Of a stretch of 64,000 nt of DNA, positions 28,039 through 37,764 are shown piece by piece. The position numbers and the translations under genes are program-made. The DNA lies in the NCBI RefSeq assembly GCF_001644035.1, contig NZ_LUUG01000095.1, forward strand, positions 1 to 64,000, written 5' to 3'. The notes under the pieces were generated by a model, which saw nothing but the letters and a program-made list of their open reading frames with translations, ran no database searches and had not been told where the DNA came from. Source of the stretch: Methylomonas methanica. GTDB taxonomy: Bacteria; Pseudomonadota; Gammaproteobacteria; Methylococcales; Methylomonadaceae. Position 1 is the first letter of the stretch; every line of letters starts with the position of its first letter.

Positions 28039-28461
28039 ATGAACGATATTTGTGTTGCAAAAGAAAAGCCAAGAATTCTGATCGTCGATGATGTTCACGA
28101 AAACCTGCATACCTTGCTCAATATTTTACGGCAAGATTATGCGGTGATGGCCGCTACGTCAGGTGAGAAAGCGCTTGAGATAGCCCGGCGCGCGCCGGCG
28201 CCGGATTTGATTTTGCTGGATATAAAAATGCCGGGAATGGACGGATATCAAGTGTTGCAATATCTGCGTAGCGAGCCGTCAACGGCTGAAATTCCGGTAA
28301 TTTTTGTCACTGCGGCGGCCGAAGCCGGCGACGATGCCAAGGGAATGGCATTGGGCGCCAACGACTATTTACTCAAGCCAGTGATGCCCGAGCTACTTTT
28401 GGTGCGAGTTAGACTGCATTTGGAGCTGGTTACCTATCGGAAACGCTACGGCAGACTATAA
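28039..28461 (+). CDS. Single-domain response regulator
   Basis: A 140-residue receiver with [10 protein letters not shown], phospho-acceptor Asp in [12 protein letters not shown], a Thr in VIFVTAAAE and Lys in LLKPVMPE. The ATG at 28039 is preceded by GGGGGA. A TTG at 28003 would add 12 residues without support. It has no output domain and is the first gene of a five-gene set that continues with the REC-PAS-EAL protein 46 bases later, so it may receive phosphate from the hybrid kinase at the end of that set. Confidence 0.88.
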   Translation: MNDICVAKEKPRILIVDDVHENLHTLLNILRQDYAVMAATSGEKALEIARRAPAPDLILLDIKMPGMDGYQVLQYLRSEPSTAEIPVIFVTAAAEAGDDAKGMALGANDYLLKPVMPELLLVRVRLHLELVTYRKRYGRL

Positions 28462-28507
28462 TCGTTCCGGTCAATTGGCAACGCTGGTCTAACTCTTTCC
28501 CTGGACG

Positions 28508-30529
28508 ATGAACAAAGACAAATCCCTATCGCTCAATCCTAGGCCGACTATTTTGGTGGTAGATGATCTTCCCGAAAATATCCACGGTTTACTCGAAGCA
28601 CTAAAGGATGATTACGGCATCATGGTCGCGACGGATGGCATGCGCGCGGTGGAGTTGGCGCAAGGCCCCACGCCACCTGATTTGGTGTTGCTGGACGTCA
28701 GAATGCCCGGCATGGATGGTTACGAGGTTTGTCGGCGGCTCAAGAGCAATCCTAGAACTTCCGGGATACCCATCCTCTTTGTGACGATAGTCGAAGCGTC
28801 CATCGAAAAAATTCGCGGTTTTTCCATGGGCGCCGCCGATTTCATTACCAAGCCGTTCGATATTGATGAAGTAAGGGCCAGGGTCAAAACGCATCTGGAA
28901 CTTAGCCGCTTACGCCGCGCTCTGGAAGGCAGGGTCAAACGTCTGAACGAATACCGGCATGCCATGGATGTCTCCAATATCGTATTCCGGACCGATCCGC
29001 ATGGCGTGATCACCTTTGTAAACGATGCCTTTGTCCAGACCTACGGCTACACCCGCGAGGAGGTGATTGGCAAAACCAGTCGGATTCTCAAAGATCCCGA
29101 CGCGGCTCCGGGTCTGCATAGGGAGTTATGGAATACGATTCTAGGCGGAGCAATCTGGCGCGGCACCTACAGCAACCTGACTAAAAGCGGCGAGGTGATT
29201 TATATCAACAACACCATCGTGCCTATCCTCGACACCGACGGCGCGATTCGGGAGTTTATATCCACCAGCGTGAATGTCACCCATTTGATCAAACAGGAAG
29301 AGTTGATTCGGGAACAGACCACTGACGCTTTAACCGGCTTGCCTAATCGAGTGAAATTGATGCAGGACCTGGCAAACGCCGGTCCGTCGATATTGGGCAT
29401 GATCAATATCGATCAATTCAAAGCCATCAATGATTTTTACGGCTTGCGCAACGGCGATAAAGTCTTGTTGGAAATTGGCGAGCGTTTGCAAAAAATGAGC
29501 GGCGCCGATGCGCAGGCTTATCGCATCGGCGGCGATTTGTTTGCGTTACTCTCAAAAAACGGTGGTGATCCGGGCAGTTTCGAACAATTGATAGATCGGA
29601 TTATCAAGCATTTGGAATCGGAAGCGATCGATTGCGGTGAAGACAAGATTAATATCCGCGTGACGGCCGGCATCTGTTCAGGTGCCGACAATCCTTATAC
29701 GCATGCGGCGCTGGCGTTGGAGCGAGCCAGAATCGAACGTCGGGATTATTTGATTTATACCGATCAGATGCAGATCAAATCGCATTACAAGGACAACATC
29801 CACTGGAGCCAGAAGATTCGCAGTGCCTTGGCCGACGGTCGTATCGTACCTTTTTATCAACCCATCATCGACAATCGCAGCGGCAAAATCGTCAAATACG
29901 AAGCGCTGATGCGGATGATAGACGAAGACGGCAATGTGATTCCGCCCAGCTTTCTCGGGGTCGCAAAACGTACCCGGCAATATACCGCCTTGACTCGCAC
30001 CATGATCGAACAAGTCGTGCAAGCCTTGCCCGACTCGGAGGAGGAGATGAGTATCAACCTAACGGTCGAGGATATTATCGATGCCAATACTGTGAGCTTC
30101 ATTGCCGAAAAACTCTCTCTGCCCGGCGTCGGTTCGCGCATTGTGTTGGAGATCACCGAATCCGAAGGTATCGAAAGTTATGAGGAAGTGCGCGAGTTTG
30201 TCAATCGAATGAAAGGCTATGGCTGTCATTTTGCGATTGACGATTTCGGCAGCGGTTATTCCAATTTCGTGCATCTATTGCGTTTAAAGATCGATTATTT
30301 AAAGATCGACGGCTCCATCATCATGAATATTATCGACAATCCCGATTCCGAAGTGATTGCCCGCGTCATCGTCGATGCCGCGCGGCGATTGGGCATGTGC
30401 ACCATTGCCGAGTTCGTGGGTAGTGCGGAGATACAAGCCAAGGTAGTGGAGTTGGGTATCGATTTCTCGCAAGGTTTTTATCTAGGCAAGCCGGCACCTC
30501 AACCGTTGGCGATGCCCGGCAATGATTGA
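28508..30529 (+). CDS. Response regulator with PAS, degenerate GGDEF and EAL domains
   Basis: A 673-residue protein. A receiver (1-130; LVLLDVRMPGMDG) is followed by PAS/PAC (about 150-265) and a GGDEF-like domain. There DALTGLPNR is kept, but the active-site motif reads RIGGDLFAL, so the catalytic Glu of GGDEF is lost. The EAL domain keeps KYEALMR, SINLTVED, LEITESEG, AIDDFGSGYSN, DYLKIDGS and SQGFYLGKP. The expected activity is c-di-GMP hydrolysis, perhaps with GTP or receiver control. It lies 46 bases upstream of the TonB receptor gene. Confidence 0.92.
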   Translation: MNKDKSLSLNPRPTILVVDDLPENIHGLLEALKDDYGIMVATDGMRAVELAQGPTPPDLVLLDVRMPGMDGYEVCRRLKSNPRTSGIPILFVTIVEASIEKIRGFSMGAADFITKPFDIDEVRARVKTHLELSRLRRALEGRVKRLNEYRHAMDVSNIVFRTDPHGVITFVNDAFVQTYGYTREEVIGKTSRILKDPDAAPGLHRELWNTILGGAIWRGTYSNLTKSGEVIYINNTIVPILDTDGAIREFISTSVNVTHLIKQEELIREQTTDALTGLPNRVKLMQDLANAGPSILGMINIDQFKAINDFYGLRNGDKVLLEIGERLQKMSGADAQAYRIGGDLFALLSKNGGDPGSFEQLIDRIIKHLESEAIDCGEDKINIRVTAGICSGADNPYTHAALALERARIERRDYLIYTDQMQIKSHYKDNIHWSQKIRSALADGRIVPFYQPIIDNRSGKIVKYEALMRMIDEDGNVIPPSFLGVAKRTRQYTALTRTMIEQVVQALPDSEEEMSINLTVEDIIDANTVSFIAEKLSLPGVGSRIVLEITESEGIESYEEVREFVNRMKGYGCHFAIDDFGSGYSNFVHLLRLKIDYLKIDGSIIMNIIDNPDSEVIARVIVDAARRLGMCTIAEFVGSAEIQAKVVELGIDFSQGFYLGKPAPQPLAMPGND

Positions 30530-30575
30530 GCCCATACCTTACTTGGCTGCGTCATGAGCAAGGCAAATCCAGGCA

Positions 30576-33500
30576 ATGTCGATGTCAAAGCAGGCGCGGA
30601 GTTATAGCGTGCGACAGGCTTTCGTTGTCCGTGGTGAGCGGCTTACTGGACTTAATCGACGGTTCCTAAGGTTTATATTTCGTCGGCAATCAATTGCTGC
30701 CGGCGTGCTGCTGGCAATAATTAGAGTTAGTAACCCGGCGCATGCCGACATCAGTGCGGCGACGATTCGCGGTCAAGTCGCGCTTGGGGGATCCGACAGC
30801 CAGGCGGGCGCGCAAATAATCGTCACCAGCCTGGAGCGGGGTTTTTCCACGCGGACCTTTTCCCGAGCCGATGGCTCTTATGTGCTGATGGCTTTAAAAC
30901 CGGGCCGTTACCAGCTCAAAGTGTTGGCGCCTGACGGACAGCAAAATAGCCAGGAGCTGACGCTGCAAGTCGGGCAAGTGGCCGTGGTGGACATTGCGCT
31001 AGGCGCTGACGAGAGTGTTGCCGAGCACGTGAGCGAAGGCAATTCGGCGGAATTGGCGACTTATTTAACCCCCGAGCAAATGCAGCGCCTGCCGCAGGTA
31101 AACCGCAATTTTTTAAATTATGCCGACCTCGCACCGGGTGTGAATGTGGTCACCGATGAGAACGGTAGCACCCGTTTGCAAAGCGGTGGGCAGCGGCCGG
31201 ATAGCGTTAATTTGTTTATCGATGGCGTCAGTCAGAAAAACTATGTGGTGAGAGGCGGGGTGGCCGGCCAGGATTCCAGTCGCGGCAATGTGTTTCCGGA
31301 GTCGGCCGTTGCCGAATATAAGGTTATCAGCCAGAACTATAAAGCCGAGTATGATCAGGTCGGCGGCGCGGCGATTTCGGTGCAGACCAAATCCGGCGGC
31401 AACACCTTTCACGGTGAAACCTTTTACGACCACACCAATCAGGATTTGCGCAGCGTCACGCCCAGCGAGCAACTCGCCGGCGGCAAGCGCGATACCGAGC
31501 AAGCCCAGTTCGGTGTGACCTTGAGCGGGCCGATTGTCAGGGACGTGGCGCATTTTTTCATGGCATATGAACGTAAACTCAACGACGATTACGCCAATGT
31601 CAGCAGCGGTGACGGTTCCCGCTTACCCGAGCCGTATCAAGCGCAGCTAGGCAGCGTGAATCGGCCGTTTGCGGCGGATTTGTTTTTCGGCAAGGTGGAT
31701 TGGGCGCTTAACGATAGCAATTTGATTGAAGTGTCTTTTAAGTTGCGTGACGAAACCGAAACCCTCGGTATTGGCGGTCAAAACGCCGAGTCTTATGCGT
31801 TGGCAAAGGGTAATAGCGAAAAGCGTCTGGACTTTAAATATCAATACAGCGCGGAACATTGGGTCAACGAAGCGCGCTTTACCTATGAAGATGCCAGTTG
31901 GCGGCAACTGCCGGCCACGCAAAGCGCAGGTTTGCTGTTGCGTCGCCTGGACGGCAGTCTGAGTGGGGGTAATTTGAGTAGCCGGAGTGTGCTGAATAGC
32001 GGCGGCACCACCAATTACCAGGATAAGGGGCAGAGCGGACCGGGTTTTCAGGACGATCTAACCTTCAGCGGTTTGGATTGGCATGGCACCCATGTCGTAA
32101 AATTGGGCGCTAAAGTAAAACAGATAGAGCTTGGCGCGGTGGAGCGCGATCCTTATAACCCGCAGTTTGGATTAAATTTAAACAATCCTGCCGGCAATCC
32201 GTATCAAGTACGCTGGGCAACGCCGTTGAGCGGAGGCAGCGACGGTTCCGCCCACTCTGACGTGACGCAATTTGGCGCGTATCTACAAGACGATTGGAAT
32301 CCCAATCGGCATCTGAGCGTGAACTTGGGTGTCCGCTGGGATTACGAATACAACCCCGGCTATCTGAATCATGTCACACCCGGCGATGTCAGCAGCGCGC
32401 TACGCAACTGGCGCAACCTTCAAAACGCCAATGCCGGTTACGACATCGAAAACTACCTTAGCAACGGCGGCAATCGAACTGCTGACAGCAACAATATTGC
32501 CCCCAGACTCGGTCTTGCATACGACCTTTTTGCAGATCGGCGGCATGTGTTGTTCGGCGGCTACGCCAAAGCCTACGACCGCAATATTTACGACGTGCTG
32601 CAACTGGAACGGACCAAGGGCAGTTATCCTAGTTTTAGCGTGAATTTTCAGGGCGACCCCAATTACGATTGCGTTGCCGGCGTGGATTGCATTGCCTGGA
32701 ACCCCGAGTATCTAAACTATACACCGGCGCAATTGTCTGCGCTGACCGGTGCAAGTGTTGGCAGCAGCAGGGAAATCAATTTGATGCGCAACGATTTGCG
32801 CACACCCTATGCCGACCAGTTCAATATCGGCATGCGCAATCGTATCGGCGACTGGCATACCGAGATCAGCTTATCGCACGTACACAGTTACAACGGTTTG
32901 GTCGGTTTGCTGGGCGGCCGCAATGCCGACGGCAGTTTTTACGCAGCCGGATCCGGGTTCGGCGGCACCTTTCAGGCTGTGCCTGGGTTTGGGCAATTGA
33001 TCTTGTTCGATAATGGCGTACAGACCAAAACCAATTCGGTGTTTGTTAAAGCCGAAAAACCTTACAGCAAGGACAGCGGTTGGGGTATGACTTTTGCCTA
33101 CACCTATACCGATTCCGAAGAAAACAAACCGCAATCCTTCGTCGATAACAGCAGTTATTTGTTCGAGCATCCCAATACCCATACCAACGGCTGGCTGGAT
33201 ACCGCCGGGGTTCGTAAACATAAGCTGGTGACGACCGCCAGCGTCGATTTGCCATGGGATTTGATTTTTTCCACCAAACTGACGCTGGCTACGCCCGACA
33301 ACCGCTCCGGCATCAACTGTACCAGCGGTGCCTGCCGTTTCGATACCTTTACGCCGCCGGGTAGCGATTTTATTTTTCCGGGGCAGTGGTGGGGGTACAA
33401 ACAAGTCGATATTGCGCTGATCAAAAGCTTCGATACGCCGCACGATACCCGCATGAAGCTACGTTTGGATGTATTGAATTTATTCGATTTTAAAAATTAT

Positions 33501-33605
33501 GCGGCCTTTAACAGCGACTTTGCCTCGCCGAATTTAGGTACGCCGCTTACCGTGCTGGCCGGACCGGGTTTGACGGTGAAATTGACCGCCCGCCTGGAGT
33601 TTTGA
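30576..33605 (+). CDS. TonB-dependent receptor with N-terminal carboxypeptidase-regulatory-like domain
   Basis: A 1009-residue outer-membrane receptor. A long signal region ends at SNPAHADISA (about residue 59). A CarboxypepD_reg-like beta sandwich (65-140, ATIRGQVALGG) precedes the plug (155-280, QSGGQRPDSVNLFIDGV) and a beta barrel that ends in the usual terminal Phe (TVKLTARLEF). The extra N-terminal domain is typical of OmpA-like/CarboxypepD TonB receptors rather than siderophore receptors. The substrate is unknown. The stop overlaps the YfiR start (TGATG), so the receptor is translationally coupled to a signalling pair. Confidence 0.9.
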   Translation: MSMSKQARSYSVRQAFVVRGERLTGLNRRFLRFIFRRQSIAAGVLLAIIRVSNPAHADISAATIRGQVALGGSDSQAGAQIIVTSLERGFSTRTFSRADGSYVLMALKPGRYQLKVLAPDGQQNSQELTLQVGQVAVVDIALGADESVAEHVSEGNSAELATYLTPEQMQRLPQVNRNFLNYADLAPGVNVVTDENGSTRLQSGGQRPDSVNLFIDGVSQKNYVVRGGVAGQDSSRGNVFPESAVAEYKVISQNYKAEYDQVGGAAISVQTKSGGNTFHGETFYDHTNQDLRSVTPSEQLAGGKRDTEQAQFGVTLSGPIVRDVAHFFMAYERKLNDDYANVSSGDGSRLPEPYQAQLGSVNRPFAADLFFGKVDWALNDSNLIEVSFKLRDETETLGIGGQNAESYALAKGNSEKRLDFKYQYSAEHWVNEARFTYEDASWRQLPATQSAGLLLRRLDGSLSGGNLSSRSVLNSGGTTNYQDKGQSGPGFQDDLTFSGLDWHGTHVVKLGAKVKQIELGAVERDPYNPQFGLNLNNPAGNPYQVRWATPLSGGSDGSAHSDVTQFGAYLQDDWNPNRHLSVNLGVRWDYEYNPGYLNHVTPGDVSSALRNWRNLQNANAGYDIENYLSNGGNRTADSNNIAPRLGLAYDLFADRRHVLFGGYAKAYDRNIYDVLQLERTKGSYPSFSVNFQGDPNYDCVAGVDCIAWNPEYLNYTPAQLSALTGASVGSSREINLMRNDLRTPYADQFNIGMRNRIGDWHTEISLSHVHSYNGLVGLLGGRNADGSFYAAGSGFGGTFQAVPGFGQLILFDNGVQTKTNSVFVKAEKPYSKDSGWGMTFAYTYTDSEENKPQSFVDNSSYLFEHPNTHTNGWLDTAGVRKHKLVTTASVDLPWDLIFSTKLTLATPDNRSGINCTSGACRFDTFTPPGSDFIFPGQWWGYKQVDIALIKSFDTPHDTRMKLRLDVLNLFDFKNYAAFNSDFASPNLGTPLTVLAGPGLTVKLTARLEF

Positions 33606-34120
33606 TGCCGGGTAAGTTAGCGCGCGTGGGCTTATTTTTGTGGGCGTTGCTCAGCAGTCTCGGCCCGGCCGCCGCGGCCGACGATGCGCTGAATGCTAAA
33701 ACCAAGGCCAATTATTTGTTCAATTTCACCAAGTTTGTGGAATGGCCGGCGCTGATGAACGATACGCTGCATGTCTGCATTGTCGGCGCCGAGCCTATCG
33801 TGAACCTGCTTAGCGACTTGGCCAGCCGGGACACCAAGGGGCATTTACTGCAAATCTGGTCGGGCATAGACGACCCGCAGGTTTGCCAGATTTTGTATAT
33901 CGACCATGACGCGCCGGAGTTGCAAGCCTTGACGCACCAGGTGCGCGGCAATCAGATACTGACGGTTAGCGATGCCGAGGGGTTTGCCGGCCGGGGCGGC
34001 TGTATTGGTTTTTACAGCGAAAACGGCCAAATCAAGCTGGAAATCAATCCCGACGCCGTGCGCAGTGCGCAATTAAAAGTCAACGCCTTGTTGATGGAAA
34101 TCGCCCGTATCGTCCGTTAA
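33605..34120 (+). CDS. YfiR family periplasmic protein (DUF4154)
   Basis: A 171-residue protein with a signal peptide (LFLWALLSSLGPAAAA). The YfiR/DUF4154 pattern follows: KANYLFNFTKFVEWP, LHVCIVGAEP, CQILYID and a GRGGCIGFYSENGQIKLEIN region ending NALLMEIARIV. In Pseudomonas YfiR restrains a membrane diguanylate cyclase. Here the next gene is a kinase with a periplasmic sensor domain instead. The ATG at 33605 overlaps the receptor stop. A TTG one codon earlier is less likely. Confidence 0.9.
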   Translation: MPGKLARVGLFLWALLSSLGPAAAADDALNAKTKANYLFNFTKFVEWPALMNDTLHVCIVGAEPIVNLLSDLASRDTKGHLLQIWSGIDDPQVCQILYIDHDAPELQALTHQVRGNQILTVSDAEGFAGRGGCIGFYSENGQIKLEINPDAVRSAQLKVNALLMEIARIVR

Positions 34121-34136
34121 TTCGATCCAGAACACC

Positions 34137-37100
34137 ATGACAAACCAGGCTGAATTTAAACGCGATCTGACTATTAAAACCAAGCTGGTGCTGATCATGC
34201 TGGCAACCAGCATCTTGTCGCTGCTGTTGGCGGGGGCCGGGTTTATTGCCCAGGAACACATGCGGGTGAAAGAGGATATGGGCCGGGATTTGAGTTCTCT
34301 GGCCCGCATCATCGCCAGTCGCAGTACCGTGGCCTTGTCCTTCAATGACAGCGCTGTCGCCAACGCGACGTTGGCAGCCTTAAGTGTCAAGGAGAGCGTG
34401 GTATCGGCCTGTATTTACGATAGCGCCAATCAGCTGTTTGCGCTTTACGAACCCGGCTTGGCCTGTCCGCTGCACCATCCCGAGCCTTCGGCTAGCGAAC
34501 GGCCGCTATTCGACGATGCATATTGCACTGTCAGCGAAACGATAGCCTTGGATGGCCGGACCTTGGGAAGGGTATGGATAGCCTCCAGTTTGGCGGAGCT
34601 GGATTCCTTGTGGCGGGATTTTTTGGCCGCTGCGACGGGTATTGTCATGATGTCCGGTCTGTTTGCCTTGCTATTGGCGTCCAGTTTGCAGCAAGTGGTG
34701 TCCGGTCCGCTGGTCAGGTTGAAAAAAACCGTCGAGACTATCAATAGTGAAAAGAACTACACCTTGCGCGCCGTGCAAGAAAGCGACGACGAACTAGGGG
34801 CGCTGATTCAAGCCTTTAATACCATGATTGCCACTATCGAAACCCGCGATAGTGAACTGTTGGCTTTGAATTGGCAGCTCGCCGAAAACGAAAAACTATT
34901 GGCCAGTATCAATGAAGGTCTGGAAGAACGCGTGGCCGCCCGCACCGCCGAGTTGGCGGACAGTAACGCCAAACTGGCACATAACAGCGTGATGCTGGCA
35001 ACGGTGCTGGATAGCATGTCGCAGGGCTTGATTGCCTTTGACAGCAATTTAAAATTATTGGTTTGGAATAAAAAGCTCAGCGAGGTGCGCGGCTATCCGG
35101 AAAGTATGCTGGCAGTGGGCAGAGACCATGCCGATTTTATGCAGTTCGACTTGACGAATCCGCAGCTGCGTTTTCGAAATCCCGATGCCGAACTCAGGCA
35201 GTTGTTGGATGAAATAAGACGGTTTCAGCCGCACAATTTTACTCGGCAACGACTGGACAATCGAGTCATCGAGGTCAGCGGCGGGCCGATAGCCGATGGC
35301 GGTTTCGTCAGTACCTACGAAGATGTGACCTTGCGCAAACAGGCCGAGCTAGCGTTGAAAGAAGCCAGGGACGCCGCCCAGTCGGCAACCCAAACTAAAA
35401 GCCAGTTCCTGGCGAATATGTCGCACGAGATCCGCACCCCGATGAACGGCGTGCTGGGTATGTTGCATCTGGCCTTACAGACTGAACTGACGGCATCGCA
35501 GCGCAATTATTTGGCAAAAGCGCACAGTTCCGCGCGCACCTTGTTGGGGATTCTCAACGATATTCTGGATTTTTCCAAAATCGAGGCCGGTAAATTAGCG
35601 CTGGAAGAAACCGAATTTCGCTTCGATAGCGTGGTGGAACAATTGGCCGATATGATCGGTTACCAAGCCGGCTTGAAAGGCATCGAGTTCCTGATCCGTC
35701 ACGACCCGCAAATTCCGCCGGTATTGTTGGGCGATCCCTTGCGTTTCGGCCAGGTGTTGACCAATCTGTGCGGCAACGCGCTTAAATTCACCGAAGCCGG
35801 CGAATTGGAACTGGCTTTCCATTGCCTAGCCAAGACCGATAGCACTATCGATTTGCGGATTTCGGTGCGGGACACCGGCATCGGTATGTCGGAAGACGAT
35901 CAGAAAAAACTGTTTCGAGAGTTTACCCAAGCCGATCAGGGCACCAGTCGGCGCTTTGGCGGTACTGGTTTGGGTTTGGCTATCTGTAAAACCCTGGTGG
36001 AAATGATGGGTGGCCGGATCTGGATCGAGCAGTCGCAACTGGGTCAGGGCACAACCTTTTGTTTTACCGTGCGCTTGGGTGTTGCTACGGACACCTTGCT
36101 GCATCAAGACGCGCTGGAGCAAAGCATAGGCGTATTGCTAGCCGAGGTGCGGGTATTGGTGGTGGATGACAACGAGGCTTCCAGGGAAATCATCAGCGAT
36201 ATGTTGCGGCCGTTTCAGTTGCGGGTGAGCTGTTCGGCCAGTGCCGCCGGGGCGCTGAGCGCTTTGCGGGACATGCCGGCCAGTCAGCCTTTCGATGTGG
36301 TGTTGATGGACTGGAAAATGCCGGGCATGAACGGCGATGAAGCGATCAGGCAGATTCGTGCCGACACCAGCCTGGTGCCGCAGCCCAAGATCATCATGGT
36401 GACGGCTTACGGTAGCGAAGATGTGATGCGTTTAGCGGGCCGGGCCGGTATCGATGGCTTTTTGATCAAGCCGGTATCGCCGTCTTCATTACTGGATGCG
36501 ATTCTATCCGCACTGGGCCGTGGGCGGGTGCTTGGGGTGGTGGATAAATTCAAGCAACTGGGCGGGGCGGATATTGCCGGCATCAAACAGCTGCAAGGGA
36601 TTCGCTTGTTGCTGGTGGAAGATAATGAAATCAACCGTGAGTTCGCCTGCGAATTACTGCGCAGTCACGATATTCAGGTCGATGAAGCGGTGAACGGCGA
36701 GGAAGCAGTGAGCATGGTTCGGCAACAGCACTACGACGCGGTGTTGATGGACATCCAGATGCCGGTGCTGGACGGCTTGCAAGCCACCGTCAAGATTCGG
36801 GCCTTGGCGCAATCCGAGGGTGATCAACGCTATGCCGCTATGCCCATCATCGCGATGACCGCTCATGCCATGGCCCGCGATGTCGAGAAAAGCCTGGAGG
36901 CGGGTATGAACGATCACGTCACCAAACCAATTGATCCAGACCGGCTGTTCAAAGCTTTGGCGACCTGGATTCCGCTCACTGCCGACGGCGGTCAGGGCCA
37001 GGAAGCGGCGCAGATTTATCAAGTTGCCGATTATCCGGAAGATTTACAAACCTTGACCAGCCTGGATATTGTGCAAGGTATACGCCGGATTGGCGGCAAT

Positions 37101-37640
37101 CCGGATGCCTATCGCAAACAGCTATACCGTTTTAAAGAACACTACCCGGATGCGGTCGCCGAGATTCGCGGTTTGATCAATGCCGGCGAACTGAGGCAGG
37201 CTGAAGAGCGCTGTCATGCCTTGAAAGGCGTCAGCGGCAATCTGGGGGCGACGGATTTATTCGAAGCCGCCGCCGGTGTCGATATTGTGCTTAAGCAAAA
37301 TCAAATTCCGCCCGCCGAACACTTGCAGCACATGGAAGGATTTTTGCGTAAAGTAATTGCTCAAATTCAGGCCTTGCAAACATCGGCGGACAGCCGAACG
37401 CTCGGCCCGGATCAGTCTGTGGCACCGGTTGCAGACGCCGAGATAGCGGCGGATTTGTACAAACTGTCGCAGTTGCTGGAAAGCGATCTAGGCGCGGCCG
37501 AAGCGATGTTGGAGCAATTGCAGCGCAGTATGGCCGGCCATGAATATCTGCCCTTGTTGGAGGACATCGCCAAAAAAATCGACCGGTTTGCCATCGACGA
37601 AGCACTAACGCAACTGGGCGAGTTGCGGCAAAAGTTTTAA
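34137..37640 (+). CDS. Membrane hybrid sensor histidine kinase with CHASE8-like sensor
   Basis: A 1167-residue kinase. Membrane helix 1 (about 16-38) and helix 2 (about 163-186) enclose a periplasmic domain of the CHASE8 type (RSTVALSFNDSAVANATLAA). HAMP and a coiled coil (190-290), PAS (about 295-400), HisKA (MSHEIRTPMNGVLGML) and HATPase (GNALKFTEAGEL, GGTGLGLAICKTL) follow. Two receivers have Asp in VLMDWKMPG and VLMDIQMPV, and an HPt domain carries His in HALKGVSGNLG. CHASE8 proteins often pair with YfiR, as here, 16 bases apart. It probably relays a periplasmic or receptor-derived signal to the two receivers encoded upstream. Confidence 0.92.
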   Translation: MTNQAEFKRDLTIKTKLVLIMLATSILSLLLAGAGFIAQEHMRVKEDMGRDLSSLARIIASRSTVALSFNDSAVANATLAALSVKESVVSACIYDSANQLFALYEPGLACPLHHPEPSASERPLFDDAYCTVSETIALDGRTLGRVWIASSLAELDSLWRDFLAAATGIVMMSGLFALLLASSLQQVVSGPLVRLKKTVETINSEKNYTLRAVQESDDELGALIQAFNTMIATIETRDSELLALNWQLAENEKLLASINEGLEERVAARTAELADSNAKLAHNSVMLATVLDSMSQGLIAFDSNLKLLVWNKKLSEVRGYPESMLAVGRDHADFMQFDLTNPQLRFRNPDAELRQLLDEIRRFQPHNFTRQRLDNRVIEVSGGPIADGGFVSTYEDVTLRKQAELALKEARDAAQSATQTKSQFLANMSHEIRTPMNGVLGMLHLALQTELTASQRNYLAKAHSSARTLLGILNDILDFSKIEAGKLALEETEFRFDSVVEQLADMIGYQAGLKGIEFLIRHDPQIPPVLLGDPLRFGQVLTNLCGNALKFTEAGELELAFHCLAKTDSTIDLRISVRDTGIGMSEDDQKKLFREFTQADQGTSRRFGGTGLGLAICKTLVEMMGGRIWIEQSQLGQGTTFCFTVRLGVATDTLLHQDALEQSIGVLLAEVRVLVVDDNEASREIISDMLRPFQLRVSCSASAAGALSALRDMPASQPFDVVLMDWKMPGMNGDEAIRQIRADTSLVPQPKIIMVTAYGSEDVMRLAGRAGIDGFLIKPVSPSSLLDAILSALGRGRVLGVVDKFKQLGGADIAGIKQLQGIRLLLVEDNEINREFACELLRSHDIQVDEAVNGEEAVSMVRQQHYDAVLMDIQMPVLDGLQATVKIRALAQSEGDQRYAAMPIIAMTAHAMARDVEKSLEAGMNDHVTKPIDPDRLFKALATWIPLTADGGQGQEAAQIYQVADYPEDLQTLTSLDIVQGIRRIGGNPDAYRKQLYRFKEHYPDAVAEIRGLINAGELRQAEERCHALKGVSGNLGATDLFEAAAGVDIVLKQNQIPPAEHLQHMEGFLRKVIAQIQALQTSADSRTLGPDQSVAPVADAEIAADLYKLSQLLESDLGAAEAMLEQLQRSMAGHEYLPLLEDIAKKIDRFAIDEALTQLGELRQKF

Positions 37641-37764
37641 CGCCAGTCTGAACCCCGGTTTTGTCGCTTGCCGTCGTTGAAGATGCAATTTAATTTACCT
37701 GCCGAGCGTCAATATCTTACAATTCGGCAGCCCTTGGCTCACTATAATTACTTAGGAGGATCTC

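Noticed and set aside
37743-37748. TATAAT as the -10 box of the peroxidase gene
   Set aside because: It lies so close to the ribosome-binding site that the transcript would begin within or next to it, and no -35 box is at a suitable distance.
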